DNA of 64,000 nucleotides from JAJPKK01 sp963787675 (GTDB taxonomy: Bacteria; Pseudomonadota; Alphaproteobacteria; Rhizobiales; Xanthobacteraceae). The stretch spans positions 1-64,000 of the forward strand of contig CAWBDV010000020.1 in assembly GCA_963787675.1 (NCBI GenBank), given 5' to 3'. A model generated the notes under the pieces. It ran no database searches, was not told the DNA's origin, and was given only the letters and a program-made list of their open reading frames with translations. Position 1 is the first letter of the stretch, and every line of letters starts with the position of its first letter. The position numbers and the translations under genes are program-made. Of the stretch, positions 62,343-64,000 are shown in pieces.

Positions 62343-64000
62343 ATGATTCGAAACAGATCGCAACTTGCCCACGGGCGGATCGTCGACGTTAGCCGAGCGC
62401 TGCAGGAAGCAGCTGCCCTTCACAAGATCGGCCATTTCCGGGAGGCGGAGCGCCGCTACCAGATCGTTCTCGGTGCTGACGATCGTCAGTTCGATGCACT
62501 TTATCGTCTCGGGCTGATCCGCTTGCAGCAAGGACGATTTGGGGAAGCGGTTAAGCTCTTCCGGCGCGCGATCAAGTCCGATCCGCAGTCTGCAGATAGC
62601 CACCACCATCTCGCCGTAGCCTTGTCAGGAACGGATCGTCATGACGAGGCAATCGAGCGCTATCGGAAAGCTCTCACAATCAATCCCGAACTTGCTGAAG
62701 CGCACAACAATCTCGGCCATTCCTTGCATGCGCTCGGTCGCATCGAGGACGCGATCGTCCACTATGAACGAGCACTTGCCATCAAAGTCGATTACCCGGA
62801 AGCACGAAACAATCTCGGCATAGCCTATCAGTCGCAAAACCGCTCCGCGGACGCAGCGGTCCAATACGAGTTGGCACTCGCGGCGAGACCGAACTACGCC
62901 GATGCTCACAAGAATCTGGGCAATCTTCTTGGCGGCGCGAAGCGATATAGCGAGGCGGCCGCTCATTACGAAAGCGTCCTCGCCGCGAGTCCGGCAGACG
63001 CCGAGGCGCATGTAGCCCTCGGCAATATGCTGTGCTGGCTCGATCGGCCGGAGGACGCGATCGCGCATTACTGGAGTGCTGTCGGGGGCGATCCGAGGAA
63101 TGTCGAGGCTCACATCGGCCTCGGCCATGCCTGTTACCTGCTCGGCAGACCCGATGAGGCAATCGCCCATTATCAACGAGCGCTGGCAACCAAGCCAAAT
63201 GATACAGAGGCACACAATAGGCTCGGCGAAACGCTGCAGGCGGTCGGCCGTTTCTCGGAGGCCGCAGCCGCTTTCGGAAAAGCAATCGATCTCGCCCCGA
63301 ATAGGACTGGCTGCTTTTGGAATTTAGTCAATTCCAAAAATCTCGCGGCAGACGACCCACTCCTCCATCGAATGATCGCGCTCGCGCAGAATGAAACGTC
63401 ATTCTCCGAGGACGAAGGCATCGATCTCCATTTCGCACTCGGTAAGGCATTCGGCGACCTCGGCGACGCGCCACGATCACTTGCGCATTTCATGAAGGGC
63501 AGCGCGCTGAAACGGCGCCAAAGCGGTTACGATGAAGCCACCACACTTGGCCGGCTGACGCCCATCGCATTCGCCGCGGAGTCGGTGCGCGATAAGGAGG
63601 GCCTCGGCGCGCCGTCGGAAACTCCGGTCTTCATTGTCGGGATGCCACGGTCGGGAACGACGCTCGTTGAGCAGATTCTTGCGAGTCATCCAAAGGTCTT
63701 CGGCGCGGGCGAGCAGCGCGCGATGGCAAATCTCGCGGAGAGTATCACCGGGGCAAACGGATCAACTTTCCCCGAAGCGATGGCGCGGATATCGGGCGCT
63801 CAGCTCCGCGAGCTTGGAACCAGCTATCTACAAACCGTCAAACGATTGTCCCCGAACGCTGAGCGAATTACCGACAAGATGCCGGGAAATTTTGCATTGC
63901 TGGGAACTCATTCACCTCGCGCTGCCGAACGCCCGCATCATTCACGTGCGTCGCGACATTCGTGACACGGCGGTGTCCTGCTTTTCCACTTTGTTCGCGC
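62343..64000 (+). CDS. TPR-sulfotransferase, frameshifted near the right edge and cut by the window end
   Basis: ATG 62343 with GGGGGAG upstream. At least eight TPR units run from ~15 to ~320 (for example HNNLGHSLHALGRIEDAIVH, ARNNLGIAYQSQNRSADAAV). The sulfotransferase domain has the PAPS-binding loop FIVGMPRSGTTLVEQILASH (~425). As read, the frame ends at 63965 in a nonsense tail after DKMPGNFALLG. Removing one base in GAACTC (63904-63909) yields LIHLALPNARIIHVRRDIRD and stays open to the edge. Such proteins add sulfate to sugars or proteins, often in polysaccharide or Nod-factor-like pathways; the acceptor is unknown. Confidence 0.85.

Noticed and set aside
2831..63909. Programmed ribosomal frameshifting as cause of the five frame breaks
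   Set aside because: The genes are functionally unrelated, no shared slippery heptamer or downstream pseudoknot is evident, and all sites instead share a disrupted GANTC.
1..64000. tRNA, rRNA or other structured RNA genes
   Set aside because: I looked in the intergenic spacers for T-loop (GTTCGA-type) and other conserved RNA motifs and saw none convincing; a covariance-model scan was not possible.

Overview
The window is high-GC DNA from an alphaproteobacterium of the order Hyphomicrobiales, most like the Bradyrhizobium/Xanthobacteraceae group. The evidence is the gene order nagZ-scpA-scpB-tatA-tatB-tatC-serS-surE-pcm-nlpD and yajC-secD-secF-Mth938-squalene-synthase-like, the DUF1127 and ExoR-like proteins, and several palindromic intergenic repeats of the kind seen in that group. 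I saw no rRNA, tRNA, CRISPR array, transposase or prophage.

Layout: 0.4-3.5 kb holds an NHL beta-propeller protein, an orphan ModA-like binding protein and two small envelope genes. 3.6-11.2 kb is one minus-strand gene string, soxW-X-Y-Z-A-B followed without a break by cofE, a nitroreductase-CofD fusion and cofC. It joins periplasmic thiosulfate oxidation to coenzyme F420 synthesis. 11.3-17.3 kb has an acyl-CoA dehydrogenase, an NDP-forming acyl-CoA synthetase, a class III CoA-transferase and a divergent Bug-type solute-binding protein, a plausible carboxylic-acid catabolic set. 17.4-22.6 kb has rluC, rarA and degP. 22.9-27.3 kb carries secreted proteins of unknown function, a GST, a second ModA-like protein and a DUF1127 gene. 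27.4-50.3 kb is mostly housekeeping: trmFO, a kinase fused to AMP-binding C-terminal domains, sec and tat genes, cell-division and segregation genes, serS, argS, dgt and erpA. 50.3-64 kb holds an RND efflux pair, xthA, an ExoR-like protein, ilvD, an alkyladenine DNA glycosylase, a second NHL protein, a cytidylate-kinase-like/BON fusion and a TPR-sulfotransferase cut by the window end.

Two observations stand out. First, the F420 genes are physically and perhaps translationally coupled to a sox operon (soxB and cofE overlap as TTGA). Second, five genes (holin-like, cofE, degP, squalene-synthase-like, TPR-sulfotransferase) each carry an apparent single-base gain. In every one, removing one base restores both the conserved protein and a GANTC sequence, the site of the alphaproteobacterial CcrM adenine methyltransferase. 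This suggests base-calling error at methylated sites, or a methylation-linked indel hotspot, rather than five independent gene losses. One of the five fuses degP to rarA into a spurious 953-residue frame.

All assignments come from reading motifs and translations by eye; no database search was run.
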